From Sphingomonas abietis (GTDB lineage: Bacteria; Pseudomonadota; Alphaproteobacteria; Sphingomonadales; Sphingomonadaceae), in assembly GCF_027625475.1 (NCBI RefSeq), contig NZ_CP115174.1:4365510-4429509 (forward strand): 64,000 bases of DNA. Reading direction: 5' to 3'. The translations under genes were made by a program, and so were the position numbers. This document shows positions 7,445 to 14,841 of this stretch, piece after piece; the first letter of the stretch is position 1, and each line of letters begins with the position of its first letter. The notes beneath the pieces are model-generated. The model worked only from the letters and a program-made list of their open reading frames with translations, was not told where the DNA came from and did no database searches.

Positions 7445-9412
7445 ATGACGAATCTGTTGCGCTTCGCATCCTTGTGCGCGTTGCTGTTCACGCCGATCGC
7501 CGTGGAAGCCGCGCCCCCCGGAAGCCGCCAGGCGGTCTACGACACCGCCCAGGCTGCGTTCGACCGGGATGACTGGAACGGCGCGATCGCCGGCTTCACC
7601 TCGCTATTGCCCAAGGAGCATGGCCGGCCGCTCCAGACATCGGAGGCGGTGATCGCCACCCGGCTCGCCAATGCGCTGTTCCAGGTCGGTCGTTATGGCG
7701 AGGCCCGCGCCACGGCGGCCCGTGCGCTGGCGGCCTTGCCCGATTTCCAGGCTGCCAGCCGGATCGAAGCCTTGCGGACATCGGCGTCCGCCGCCCGTTA
7801 TGCGTTCGATTATGCCGATGCCGCAGCTGGGTATCGCCGCGCTTATGCGGCCGCCGAGAAAGCCGGCGACACGGGAAGCATGATCGACACCACGGCCGGC
7901 TTCGCCATCGCCGCGATGACGATCGATCCGGTCGCCGTCGGCCATGATCTCGATGCCCTGCTCAACGACAAGACGATGCTGGCGAGCATCGGCAAGGCCG
8001 ACCTGCCGACGATCGAGGATCTGCGCGCCCGCGCCGCGATCAACGCCGGCGACAGCGAGACCGCCCTCAAATGGATCGACCGTGCGATCGACCATAGCGG
8101 CGGCCTCACCACCCAGATCAACACATCCCAGGCCACCATCCGCAACGATGCGGCCATCGTCTCCAGCCTCCGCAAGGATGACGAGAGCGCGCGCAAATAT
8201 CTCACCTACACCGGCGCCGGGCACCTGAAGGACATGCGGTGGATCGGCCGGTACGACGGCGAATTGCCGGTGTGCAGCACATTCACCGATGTCCGCCCGA
8301 GCGACAATGTCGTGGTGCAGTTCACGATCGCCGACGACGGCCATGTCGCGACCGCATTGCCGGTCTATGCCAGTCGCACCGGCACGCTCGGCGAGACCTT
8401 CGCGCGCGCCGTCGGCAGCTGGCGCTGGAACCCCGACCTGCTGAAAGGCGTGAACGGCTTCTGGCGAGCGACGCTGGTGCTGCAATTGCGCTGCCAGTCC
8501 CGCCCCCGGCCGGACGGGCTCGACAAGCCGATCTGGGCCGCCTTCACGCGATGGCTGCAGGCCCATGACGTCGATGCCGGCGCCGACGATTCCGACTCCT
8601 TCGTCGCCACCAACGATCCCCGCCTCCAGCAGGACGATATCGCGGCGCTCCCGGCCCTGTTCGGGCGCTTCGGACAGAACCACACGTCCGATCCCGACAT
8701 CGCCGCCAGACTGCAGCGCGTGCTGGCGGCCAATGCCGCGCCCGCGAGCGGCTATGCGCTGATGATCTCCATCGATGCGGATAATCGGGCGTGGGCGGCG
8801 GAGGGCGTGCGGCTGGCGGCGCGTGCCCGTGCCAGCGCGCTGGCGGCGGCCGTGCCAGCCTTCCGCGCTCGTTACCCCGATGACATCGCGACGGCATGGC
8901 TCGACCTGCAATGGGCGCTGGCATTGGAGGACAGCGGCGACTTCAAGGGCGCGCAACCGCTTCTCGAGAGCGTGCAGGCAACGTCCTTGTCCCAGCTCCC
9001 GGAGGATGCCCCGATCAGACGGGTCGCCATGCTCCATGCCGCCCTGTCCGCCGGCAAGCTGGGCGATGCCGCAGCAGCACAGACCCACCTCGCGGCATCG
9101 GGGCTGAACGCAGACCAATGCTCGCTGTTCGATACCCACCCGATCCCGTCGAGCGTGGCGATCAGCAGTTCGCAATTCCCCAACGAGGCGCTGCGCTGGA
9201 GGTTCGAAGGCTATGTTCGGGAGGCGTTCGACATCGCCGACGACGGTCGCGTCACCAACGTCCGCACGATCGTCTCCTATCCGCCTTTCGTCTTCGGGCC
9301 GAGCACCGAGCAGGCGGTACGGGGTTTCCGCTACGTACCCCCCACGATCGGCGGCCAAAGCGTCGGCTGCTCCGGCGAGACGCAATCGGTCAACTACCGG
9401 ATTCCGGGATGA
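7445..9412 (+). CDS. Exported protein with two TonB C-terminal-like domains
   Basis: This is a 655-residue protein with an N-terminal signal peptide (cleavage probably after VEA, about residue 21). The N-terminal third is helical and TPR-like. A first TonB_C-like segment (about residues 280-350) has the FTIADDGHVATA and SWRWNP pattern of the family; a second (about 580-650) has FDIADDGRVTN and GFRYVPP. There is no membrane anchor and no proline-rich spacer, so it does not look like a classical energy transducer. Similar proteins are usually annotated as energy transducer TonB or hypothetical. It is probably a periplasmic scaffold or sensor, but the function is unknown. Downstream are two exported GIN-domain proteins. 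Confidence 0.65.
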   Translation: MTNLLRFASLCALLFTPIAVEAAPPGSRQAVYDTAQAAFDRDDWNGAIAGFTSLLPKEHGRPLQTSEAVIATRLANALFQVGRYGEARATAARALAALPDFQAASRIEALRTSASAARYAFDYADAAAGYRRAYAAAEKAGDTGSMIDTTAGFAIAAMTIDPVAVGHDLDALLNDKTMLASIGKADLPTIEDLRARAAINAGDSETALKWIDRAIDHSGGLTTQINTSQATIRNDAAIVSSLRKDDESARKYLTYTGAGHLKDMRWIGRYDGELPVCSTFTDVRPSDNVVVQFTIADDGHVATALPVYASRTGTLGETFARAVGSWRWNPDLLKGVNGFWRATLVLQLRCQSRPRPDGLDKPIWAAFTRWLQAHDVDAGADDSDSFVATNDPRLQQDDIAALPALFGRFGQNHTSDPDIAARLQRVLAANAAPASGYALMISIDADNRAWAAEGVRLAARARASALAAAVPAFRARYPDDIATAWLDLQWALALEDSGDFKGAQPLLESVQATSLSQLPEDAPIRRVAMLHAALSAGKLGDAAAAQTHLAASGLNADQCSLFDTHPIPSSVAISSSQFPNEALRWRFEGYVREAFDIADDGRVTNVRTIVSYPPFVFGPSTEQAVRGFRYVPPTIGGQSVGCSGETQSVNYRIPG

Positions 9413-9514
9413 TCGGCCGTCCGACCATGAGCCGGGACCGGACCTCCCCGCTTTTTCCTTGCGCCGTCACCCCCTTGCCGTATTAGCAGGGCAATACAGC
9501 TGAAGGATCCTGTG

Positions 9515-10210
9515 ATGCGCCCATTGCCGATTCTGCTCATCGCGACTCTGTCGGTCATGCCGATGAGCGCCGCGACGGCGGCCACGGGGGCGACGCGCGA
9601 TTTCTCCGCTCAGGGGTTCGACACGGTCGAGCTGAACTCCGCCGCCCAGGTGACGATCACCGCCGGCCCGCGCTTCTCCGTCCATGCCGATGGCGATCCC
9701 CGCCTGCTCCAGCGGCTCACTGCGGAGGTGCATGGCAATCGGCTCCTGATCGGCTGGATGAGCGGATCGGTGGAGGTCGCCAATCGGCATATCCATGTCA
9801 CGATCACGATGCCGCGCGTGGCCGGCGCCGCCATCTCGGGTGCCGGATCGATCGCGATCGACAGGGTGGACGCGCCGGCCTTCTCCGCCGATGTCGGCGG
9901 CGCCGGGACGATCCGCATCGCCAGCCTTCGCGCCCAGCGGACCACGCTCACCATGGGTGGAACCGGCGAGATCGTCGTCGCCGGCCGCACCGCGCGACTG
10001 CAATCCTCAATGTCGGGGGTCGGCACCGTCGACGCCGCCAATCTCGCCGCCGATGCCGGGCAGCTGAACATGTCGGGGACCGGCCGCATCCGGGCACGGG
10101 TGGACGGCCCGGCGGATGTGAACCTGTCCGGCATGGGCAATATCGTCGTGACCGGCAATCCCCAGTGCTCGATTCACAAGAGCGGGCTCGGTAATGTCCG
10201 CTGCGGCTGA
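9515..10210 (+). CDS. Head-GIN domain (DUF2807) exported protein, copy 1
   Basis: This protein of about 231 residues has a signal peptide (cleavage near SAATA, about residue 21) and a body rich in short Gly/Ser-Gly repeats such as ISGAGSI, GGAGTI and GTGEIV. They form the right-handed beta-helix typical of the head GIN domain (DUF2807), a putative autotransporter-like adhesin fold. The ATG at 9515 has AAGGA seven bases upstream; a GTG lies just before it at 9512. It is followed by a second protein of the same family. The molecular role is unknown; an exported or surface location is inferred. Confidence 0.75.
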   Translation: MRPLPILLIATLSVMPMSAATAATGATRDFSAQGFDTVELNSAAQVTITAGPRFSVHADGDPRLLQRLTAEVHGNRLLIGWMSGSVEVANRHIHVTITMPRVAGAAISGAGSIAIDRVDAPAFSADVGGAGTIRIASLRAQRTTLTMGGTGEIVVAGRTARLQSSMSGVGTVDAANLAADAGQLNMSGTGRIRARVDGPADVNLSGMGNIVVTGNPQCSIHKSGLGNVRCG

Positions 10211-10252
10211 TTCGTCGGGCCGCGGCACCGCCGCTGCCCCTGCAAGGAGACC

Positions 10253-10975
10253 ATGATGTCGCGCCTTCCCACCCTGATGCTGGCCGTGCTGGTGCCGCTC
10301 GTCGCCTGCTCCTCTCCGGCATGGGCGGCGACGCGCAGCTACAATGTCACGAGTTTCGGCAAGATGCGGATCGCCGGGCCGTTCGAGGTCCATGTCCGTG
10401 TCGGGGGATCGCCCTCCGCCCGCGCCACCGGGCCTCAGGATGCGCTCGATCGGCTCTCGATCGAACAGAATGACGATACGCTGGTGGTCAAGCCGCTGCC
10501 CGGCGGCTGGGGCGGCTGGCCGAGCGGATCGCGCGGCAATGTCGTGATCGAGATCGGCGCACCGCAACTCAACGCCGTCGCGATCGCCGGATCGGGCGAC
10601 GTCACGGTCGACAAGGTGCGCGGCGACAGGCTCGATCTGATGCTGTCGGGCTCGGGATCGCTCGCCGTCGGCGCGGTCGATGTCGGCGCCCTGTCCGCGG
10701 TCATGACCGGATCGGGCGACCTCAGCGTCGCCGGCAAGGCCCGTGCCGCCAAGGCGACGCTCACCGGATCGGGTGACCTCAAGGCGGCGGGGCTGGCCGC
10801 CGACGATGCCCAGGCCAGTCTGGTCGGTTCCGGCAATCTCACCATCGGCGCGCGCCACACCGCCAAGGTCAATCTCGCCGGATCGGGCGATCTCACCGTC
10901 GCCGGGCCGGCTGCCTGCACGATCAGCCGCTCGGGATCGGGCGACGTCCATTGCGATCATCTCGCGAAAGACTGA
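10253..10975 (+). CDS. Head-GIN domain (DUF2807) exported protein, copy 2
   Basis: This 240-residue protein has a signal peptide (cleavage near PAWA, about residue 24). The GIN-domain repeats here are very regular, with many copies of a G-S-G-D/S-L-x-V/A unit (for example AGSGDVTVD, TGSGDLSVA, AGSGDLTVA). AAGGAG precedes the tandem ATGs at 10253 and 10256; the second has the better spacing. Only 42 bases separate it from the first GIN gene, so the two probably arose by tandem duplication and are co-transcribed. Function unknown. Confidence 0.75.
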   Translation: MMSRLPTLMLAVLVPLVACSSPAWAATRSYNVTSFGKMRIAGPFEVHVRVGGSPSARATGPQDALDRLSIEQNDDTLVVKPLPGGWGGWPSGSRGNVVIEIGAPQLNAVAIAGSGDVTVDKVRGDRLDLMLSGSGSLAVGAVDVGALSAVMTGSGDLSVAGKARAAKATLTGSGDLKAAGLAADDAQASLVGSGNLTIGARHTAKVNLAGSGDLTVAGPAACTISRSGSGDVHCDHLAKD

Positions 10976-10979
10976 CGCC

Positions 10980-11387
10980 TCAGATCAGAGCCAGTGCCGC
11001 CAGCTCGGCGGCCATCGCACCGGGGAGCGAGGCCATGCCTTCGGCCTCGTCGCCGCCCAGATCGGGCGGCGCATCGAGGCCGGCGAGATACCGCCAGCCC
11101 TGATGGGCGCGCTTGGGATGGGCGCGAACCGGGCGCAGTTCGGCCGACAGGAGAATACGGCAGCGCTTGCCGTCGGGATCGTCGGCGAAACCGAGAATCT
11201 CCTGCCGCGCGACCAGCCGGTGCTTGATGATCCAGTAGACCGAGCCGCCGATCAGTTCGCTTTCGCGCTTCGGCCGGAAGCGGGTGACCAGGTAGGTTTC
11301 GCCAGCCTCCGCCCGCGCATCCATGCGTTCGCGCAGCGTGTCGATCTCGGCGCAGCCGACCGCGACCTTGGTGATATGAAGCGTCAT
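10980..11387 (-). CDS. DUF1489 family protein
   Basis: This is a 135-residue soluble protein matching the DUF1489 family, which is widespread in alphaproteobacteria and lacks a known function. Recognisable segments are the N-terminal HITKVAVGC, the central YWIIKHRLVARQEILGF and an R-P-V-R-A-H-P-K-R-A-H-Q-G-W-R-Y stretch. It converges with the second GIN gene (4-base gap) and lies just downstream of mgtE on the same strand (40-base gap), so it may be transcribed with mgtE. Confidence 0.8.
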   Translation of the reverse strand: MTLHITKVAVGCAEIDTLRERMDARAEAGETYLVTRFRPKRESELIGGSVYWIIKHRLVARQEILGFADDPDGKRCRILLSAELRPVRAHPKRAHQGWRYLAGLDAPPDLGGDEAEGMASLPGAMAAELAALALI

Positions 11388-11427
11388 CTGCCGCCCGATA
11401 TGGGAAGGCCCGCGACGGGCGACAATA

Positions 11428-12855
11428 TCACTGCACGTTGAAGAGCGTGGCGAGCCCCAGCAGGGCGAAGAAGCCCATGCAATCGGTCATCGTCGTCACG
11501 AACACGGTGGAGGTCACCGCCGGATCGACCTTGAGTTTCTCCAGCCCGAGCGGGATCAGCACGCCGGCCAATCCGGCGTTGATGCTGTTGATGATCATTG
11601 CCGCAAGCAGGATCATCGAAAGGCCGATATCGTGATAGTAAAGCTGGCAGCCGATCGTCATCAGCGCGCCAAGCCCGACGCCATTGGCCAGAGCGATCCA
11701 CCATTCGCGGCCAATCATGCGCCAGGTGTTGGACGAGGTGAGCTGGTTGGTCGCGAGCGCCCGCACCGTCACCGCCATCGTCTGTGTCGCGGCGTTGCCA
11801 CCCATGCCGGACACGATCGTCATCAACGCCGACAGCGCCACGAGCTTCTCGATCGCGCCGGAGAAGACGCCGATCACCGAAGCCGCGAGCATCGCGGTGG
11901 CGAGATTGATCAGCAGCCAGATCATCCGCGACCGGATGGTGCGCGGCAGCGGCTCGTTGATGTCGCCATCACCGGCGCCCGACATGGCGAGGATATCCTC
12001 GCCGGCTTCCTGCTGGATGATGTGGACGATATCGTCGACCGTGACCATGCCGACCAGCCGGCCGGCCGAATCGATCACGGCGGCCGAAATCAGCGCGTAT
12101 TTCTGGAAGCGGAGGGCGACCTCCTCCTGGTCCATGTCGACCGGGATCAGGGTCTGCTCGCGCTGCATGACGTCGGCGATGGCAACGTCGCGCGGCGTGC
12201 GCAGCACCCAGCTGAGCTTGCAGGTGCCGATCGGGTGGTGCGCGTGATCGACGACGTAGATTTCCCAGAAATCGGTGGTCAGATCCTCGTTGCGGCGCAG
12301 ATAGTCGAGAACGCCGCCCACGGTCCAATGCTCGGGCACCGCGATCAAGTCGCGCTGCATCAGGCGGCCGGCGGATTCCTCGGGATAGCTCAGCGCCTCC
12401 TCGATCGCGGCGCGATCGTCGGGATCGAGCGCGCGGAGCACCTCTCGCTGGTCCTCGAGGTCCATGTCCTCGATGATCGCAACGGCGTCGTCGGTATCGA
12501 GCTCGGTGGCGAGCGCCGCGACCTGCCGCGCGTCGAGCGCGCGGAGCACCTCGTCGCGCACCCAGTCGTTCATCTCGGCGAGCACGTCGCCGTCGAGCAG
12601 TTCCGCCAGCGCACTGGCCAGCGGCGCACGCGCATCGGCAGGCGCCAGCTCGAACAGATCGGCGACATCGGCGGGGTGGAGCGGACGGACCAGCGCGCGC
12701 GCCTCGTCGGCATCACCCGCCTCGACATGATCGACGACGGTATCGACGAAGTCGCGGGTCAGCCGGTTCTCATTGTCATGGCTGGGCTCGGCGATCTCGG
12801 CGTCAGCGGTGGACGCCCCGTGAATCTCCGGAGCCTCGAGGTCGGTGTCGCTCAT
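11428..12855 (-). CDS. mgtE: Magnesium transporter MgtE
   Basis: This is a 475-residue MgtE channel. The order is an N-terminal helical MgtE_N domain (about residues 55-155), two CBS domains (about 160-285) and a C-terminal membrane domain of about five helices (from about 310) with the GMGGNAATQT motif conserved in the pore region. MgtE conducts Mg2+ into the cell and closes when the cytoplasmic domains bind Mg2+. The first 40 residues are a poorly conserved acidic extension. The gene faces away from the cyclophilin gene; the 246 bases between them must hold both promoters. Confidence 0.93.
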   Translation of the reverse strand: MSDTDLEAPEIHGASTADAEIAEPSHDNENRLTRDFVDTVVDHVEAGDADEARALVRPLHPADVADLFELAPADARAPLASALAELLDGDVLAEMNDWVRDEVLRALDARQVAALATELDTDDAVAIIEDMDLEDQREVLRALDPDDRAAIEEALSYPEESAGRLMQRDLIAVPEHWTVGGVLDYLRRNEDLTTDFWEIYVVDHAHHPIGTCKLSWVLRTPRDVAIADVMQREQTLIPVDMDQEEVALRFQKYALISAAVIDSAGRLVGMVTVDDIVHIIQQEAGEDILAMSGAGDGDINEPLPRTIRSRMIWLLINLATAMLAASVIGVFSGAIEKLVALSALMTIVSGMGGNAATQTMAVTVRALATNQLTSSNTWRMIGREWWIALANGVGLGALMTIGCQLYYHDIGLSMILLAAMIINSINAGLAGVLIPLGLEKLKVDPAVTSTVFVTTMTDCMGFFALLGLATLFNVQ

Positions 12856-13101
12856 CGGCCGCCTCCTTGTCGCGCAGAACCACCCTTGCGCCCTTAGACG
12901 GGGAAGTTCGGCCTGTCAGCCCTTTCATCCGGGCATCCCGATACTAGATGGGGCTGCATGTCGCATCCCATCGCCCGTCCATGCTCGACCCCGCCGCGCG
13001 ACAGGGCCGTTGCACTGGGTCGCTTGCGATATGGACTGGCGAGCGCAGTCGCCTCCGCCTAGAGGCTCCCCATCCACCGACCATTTCATAGTAGGAGAGA
13101 C
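12856..13101. other. Divergent intergenic region mgtE / cyclophilin
   Basis: These 246 bases separate two divergent genes and should carry both promoters. AGGAGA just before 13102 serves as the cyclophilin ribosome-binding site. No convincing operator, small gene or known Mg2+ riboswitch was recognised. Confidence 0.5.
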
Positions 13102-13584
13102 ATGATGGCCGATGCCGAGAACACCCTGACCCTCACCCTCGATGCCGGCGACGGCAAGGGCGGCGATGTCGTCATCAAGCTGCGCCCCGATCTGGCACCC
13201 GGCCATGTCGAGCGGATCAAGGAGCTCGCGAGCGAAGGTTTCTACGATGGCGTCGTGTTCCATCGCGTGATCCCCGGCTTCATGGCGCAGGGCGGCGATC
13301 CGACCGGCACCGGCATGGGCGGCTCCAAGAAGCCCGACATCAAGGCCGAGTTCAGCCGCGAGCCGCATGTCCGTGGCGTCTGCTCGATGGCGCGCTCGTC
13401 CAACCCGAACTCGGCCAACAGCCAGTTCTTCATCTGCTTCGACGATGCCCGCTTCCTCGACAACCAGTATACCGTGTGGGGCGAAGTGATCGAAGGCATG
13501 GAGCATGTCGACGCGCTGCCCAAGGGCGAGCCGCCGCGCAGCCCCGGCAAGATCGTCACCGCCAAGCTTGGTGCCGACGCCTGA
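13102..13584 (+). CDS. ppiB: Peptidyl-prolyl cis-trans isomerase (cyclophilin type)
   Basis: This is a 160-residue single-domain cyclophilin with no signal peptide, so cytoplasmic. The catalytic and core motifs are present: FHRVIPGFMAQGGDPTGTG around residues 53-71, a central SMARSSNPNSANSQFFI and the V-W-G-E-V region. It catalyses proline isomerisation during protein folding. Two adjacent ATGs (13102, 13105) follow a GTAGGAGAGA ribosome-binding site and either may be used. It converges on a LysR gene across a 56-base gap holding a hairpin. Confidence 0.93.
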   Translation: MMADAENTLTLTLDAGDGKGGDVVIKLRPDLAPGHVERIKELASEGFYDGVVFHRVIPGFMAQGGDPTGTGMGGSKKPDIKAEFSREPHVRGVCSMARSSNPNSANSQFFICFDDARFLDNQYTVWGEVIEGMEHVDALPKGEPPRSPGKIVTAKLGADA

Positions 13585-13602
13585 TCCGGCGATAGCCCGA
13601 AA

Positions 13603-13637
13603 CCCGATCCGTCCTGGCTACGCCCGGATGGATCGGG
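13603..13637. terminator. Hairpin between convergent ppiB and lysR genes
   Basis: CCCGATCCGTCC (13603-13614) pairs with GGATGGATCGGG (13626-13637), leaving one G-T pair and an 11-base loop. It sits between two convergent stop codons, where a bidirectional terminator would be expected. There is no clear T-tract, so termination strength is uncertain. Confidence 0.4.
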
Positions 13638-13640
13638 ACT

Positions 13641-14522
13641 TCAGCCTTGCACGCTGCCGACCAGCCAGTCGTGGAACAGCCTGACCGGCCGGCGCGACAG
13701 CGCGGCGCGGCGGCAGACGAACCAATATTGCGATTCGGCCTCCGCCTCTTCGGCGAACAGCTTGACCAGCCGCGGGTCGCTCGCGCCTTCCAGATGAAAA
13801 TCGAGCATGAAGGCGACGCCCAGCCCCTCGGCCGCCGATTCGAGGATCAGCTGGCCCGAATCGAACATGTCGATCGCCGCCGGCTCCAGTTGCGGCATGC
13901 CGATCGCCTGACGCCACAGCATGAAATTATCCTGCATGTCGCGATGAAGCAGGATCGTGGTGCGCGCCAGATCGGCCGGCACCTTGAAGGCATTCGGCCC
14001 TTCCTGCGTCGCGCGGTTGCCGATCGCGACGATGCGGTTACGCCCGAGCCGGCGCCCGTACAGCGGCGGCTCGATCTCGCGGGCCAGCACGATCGCCGCA
14101 TCCAGCCCATCGCCAAGCCGCGCCAGCGCGTGGGCGCCGGTATCGATATCGATGTGGAGATGCGGATAATGCGCGCGCAGATCGGGCAGGCGGTGGATCA
14201 GCTGGCGCGAGGCGTAGAGCGGCAGCACGCCGAGCTTCAGGCGCATGATCTCGGCCTCGCCGGTCACCTGCTCGATCGCCTCGCCCAGCGCGTCGAGCGC
14301 CGGCGCGATCCGTGACAGCAGCATCTCGCCATCGCCGTTGAGCAGCATCGCCTGGTGTCGGCGGGCGAACAGGGGGCGGCCGATGAAGCGCTCCATTGCC
14401 TGCACCCGGCGGCTGAGCGCGGGAGAGGACAATGCCAGTTCCTCGGCAGCGGCTTTCACCGAGCCCAGGCGCGCGACCTGCACAAAAGCCTCAACGGCGG
14501 TCAGCGGTGGCAATCGTCGCAT
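13641..14522 (-). CDS. LysR-type transcriptional regulator
   Basis: This is a 293-residue LTTR. The N-terminal winged helix-turn-helix (about residues 4-63) includes AFVQVARLGSVKAAAEELALSS and ALSRRVQAME. The C-terminal two-lobed effector domain runs from about residue 90. The N-terminus (RRLPPLTAVEAF) resembles the GcvA/AmpR branch. The open frame extends to 14720, but family similarity starts at the ATG at 14522. It is divergent from the CDC48-like gene, with TGCA-rich repeats resembling LTTR sites between them. The effector is unknown. Confidence 0.88.
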   Translation of the reverse strand: MRRLPPLTAVEAFVQVARLGSVKAAAEELALSSPALSRRVQAMERFIGRPLFARRHQAMLLNGDGEMLLSRIAPALDALGEAIEQVTGEAEIMRLKLGVLPLYASRQLIHRLPDLRAHYPHLHIDIDTGAHALARLGDGLDAAIVLAREIEPPLYGRRLGRNRIVAIGNRATQEGPNAFKVPADLARTTILLHRDMQDNFMLWRQAIGMPQLEPAAIDMFDSGQLILESAAEGLGVAFMLDFHLEGASDPRLVKLFAEEAEAESQYWFVCRRAALSRRPVRLFHDWLVGSVQG

Positions 14523-14635
14523 CGGCGGCCTCGCTCCGGATGTTCCACCGGTGCTTGTTGTGCATTGCAAATAAGCCAGAAATTTTATCCGTGCAACGGC
14601 ATGCCCGGTTTCTCTGGTTCGTTCAGCGCTGCTGA

Positions 14636-14650
14636 TTGCATAAATTGCAA
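14636..14650. promoter_or_regulatory. Candidate LysR-type binding site
   Basis: TTGCATAAATTGCAA is an inverted repeat (TTGCA, five-base spacer, TGCAA) that contains a T-N11-A LTTR core. Related TTGCA/TGCAA elements recur nearby at about 14563-14570, 14591-14596 and 14673-14678. It lies 114 bases upstream of the lysR start, in the divergent gap. Confidence 0.35.
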
Positions 14651-14737
14651 CGCAAGTCCCGTGGTTTCGCACTTGCACAAAAACCCGGATCGCCGCACAA
14701 AGATCGGGCCTTTCAGGCATCCTCTCCTAAAACTTCA

Positions 14738-14764
14738 GGCCGTCCTTCGGGGCGGCCTTTTTTT
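14738..14764 (+). terminator. Orphan intrinsic terminator upstream of the CDC48-like gene
   Basis: GGCCGTCC (14738-14745) pairs with GGGCGGCC (14750-14757), with one G-T pair, around a TTCG tetraloop. Seven T follow. It reads on the plus strand, 78 bases before the CDC48-like start, although no plus-strand gene precedes it. It should end a short transcript or attenuate the ATPase gene. Confidence 0.8.
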
Positions 14765-14841
14765 ATTGATGCCCCTGCCTCTCGCAGCCGGCCGGTGCGT
14801 TGCCTATCTCTCCCCCGCCTCCAAACGATGACGGAGCAGGA

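Larger units (their letters stand above)
14523..14841. other. 319-base gap between lysR and the CDC48-like gene
   Basis: No gene is supported here. The gap holds repeated TTGCA/TGCAA motifs (best copy 14636-14650), a CCTCTCCT motif at 14721 and a clear intrinsic terminator at 14738-14764 oriented toward the CDC48-like gene. No plus-strand gene lies upstream of that terminator, so the segment may encode a small RNA or act as an attenuated leader. Confidence 0.6.

Noticed and set aside
14523..14720. An N-terminal extension of the LysR protein
   Set aside because: The extra 66 residues are Cys/Arg-rich and not like LTTRs; the winged helix starts just after the ATG at 14522.
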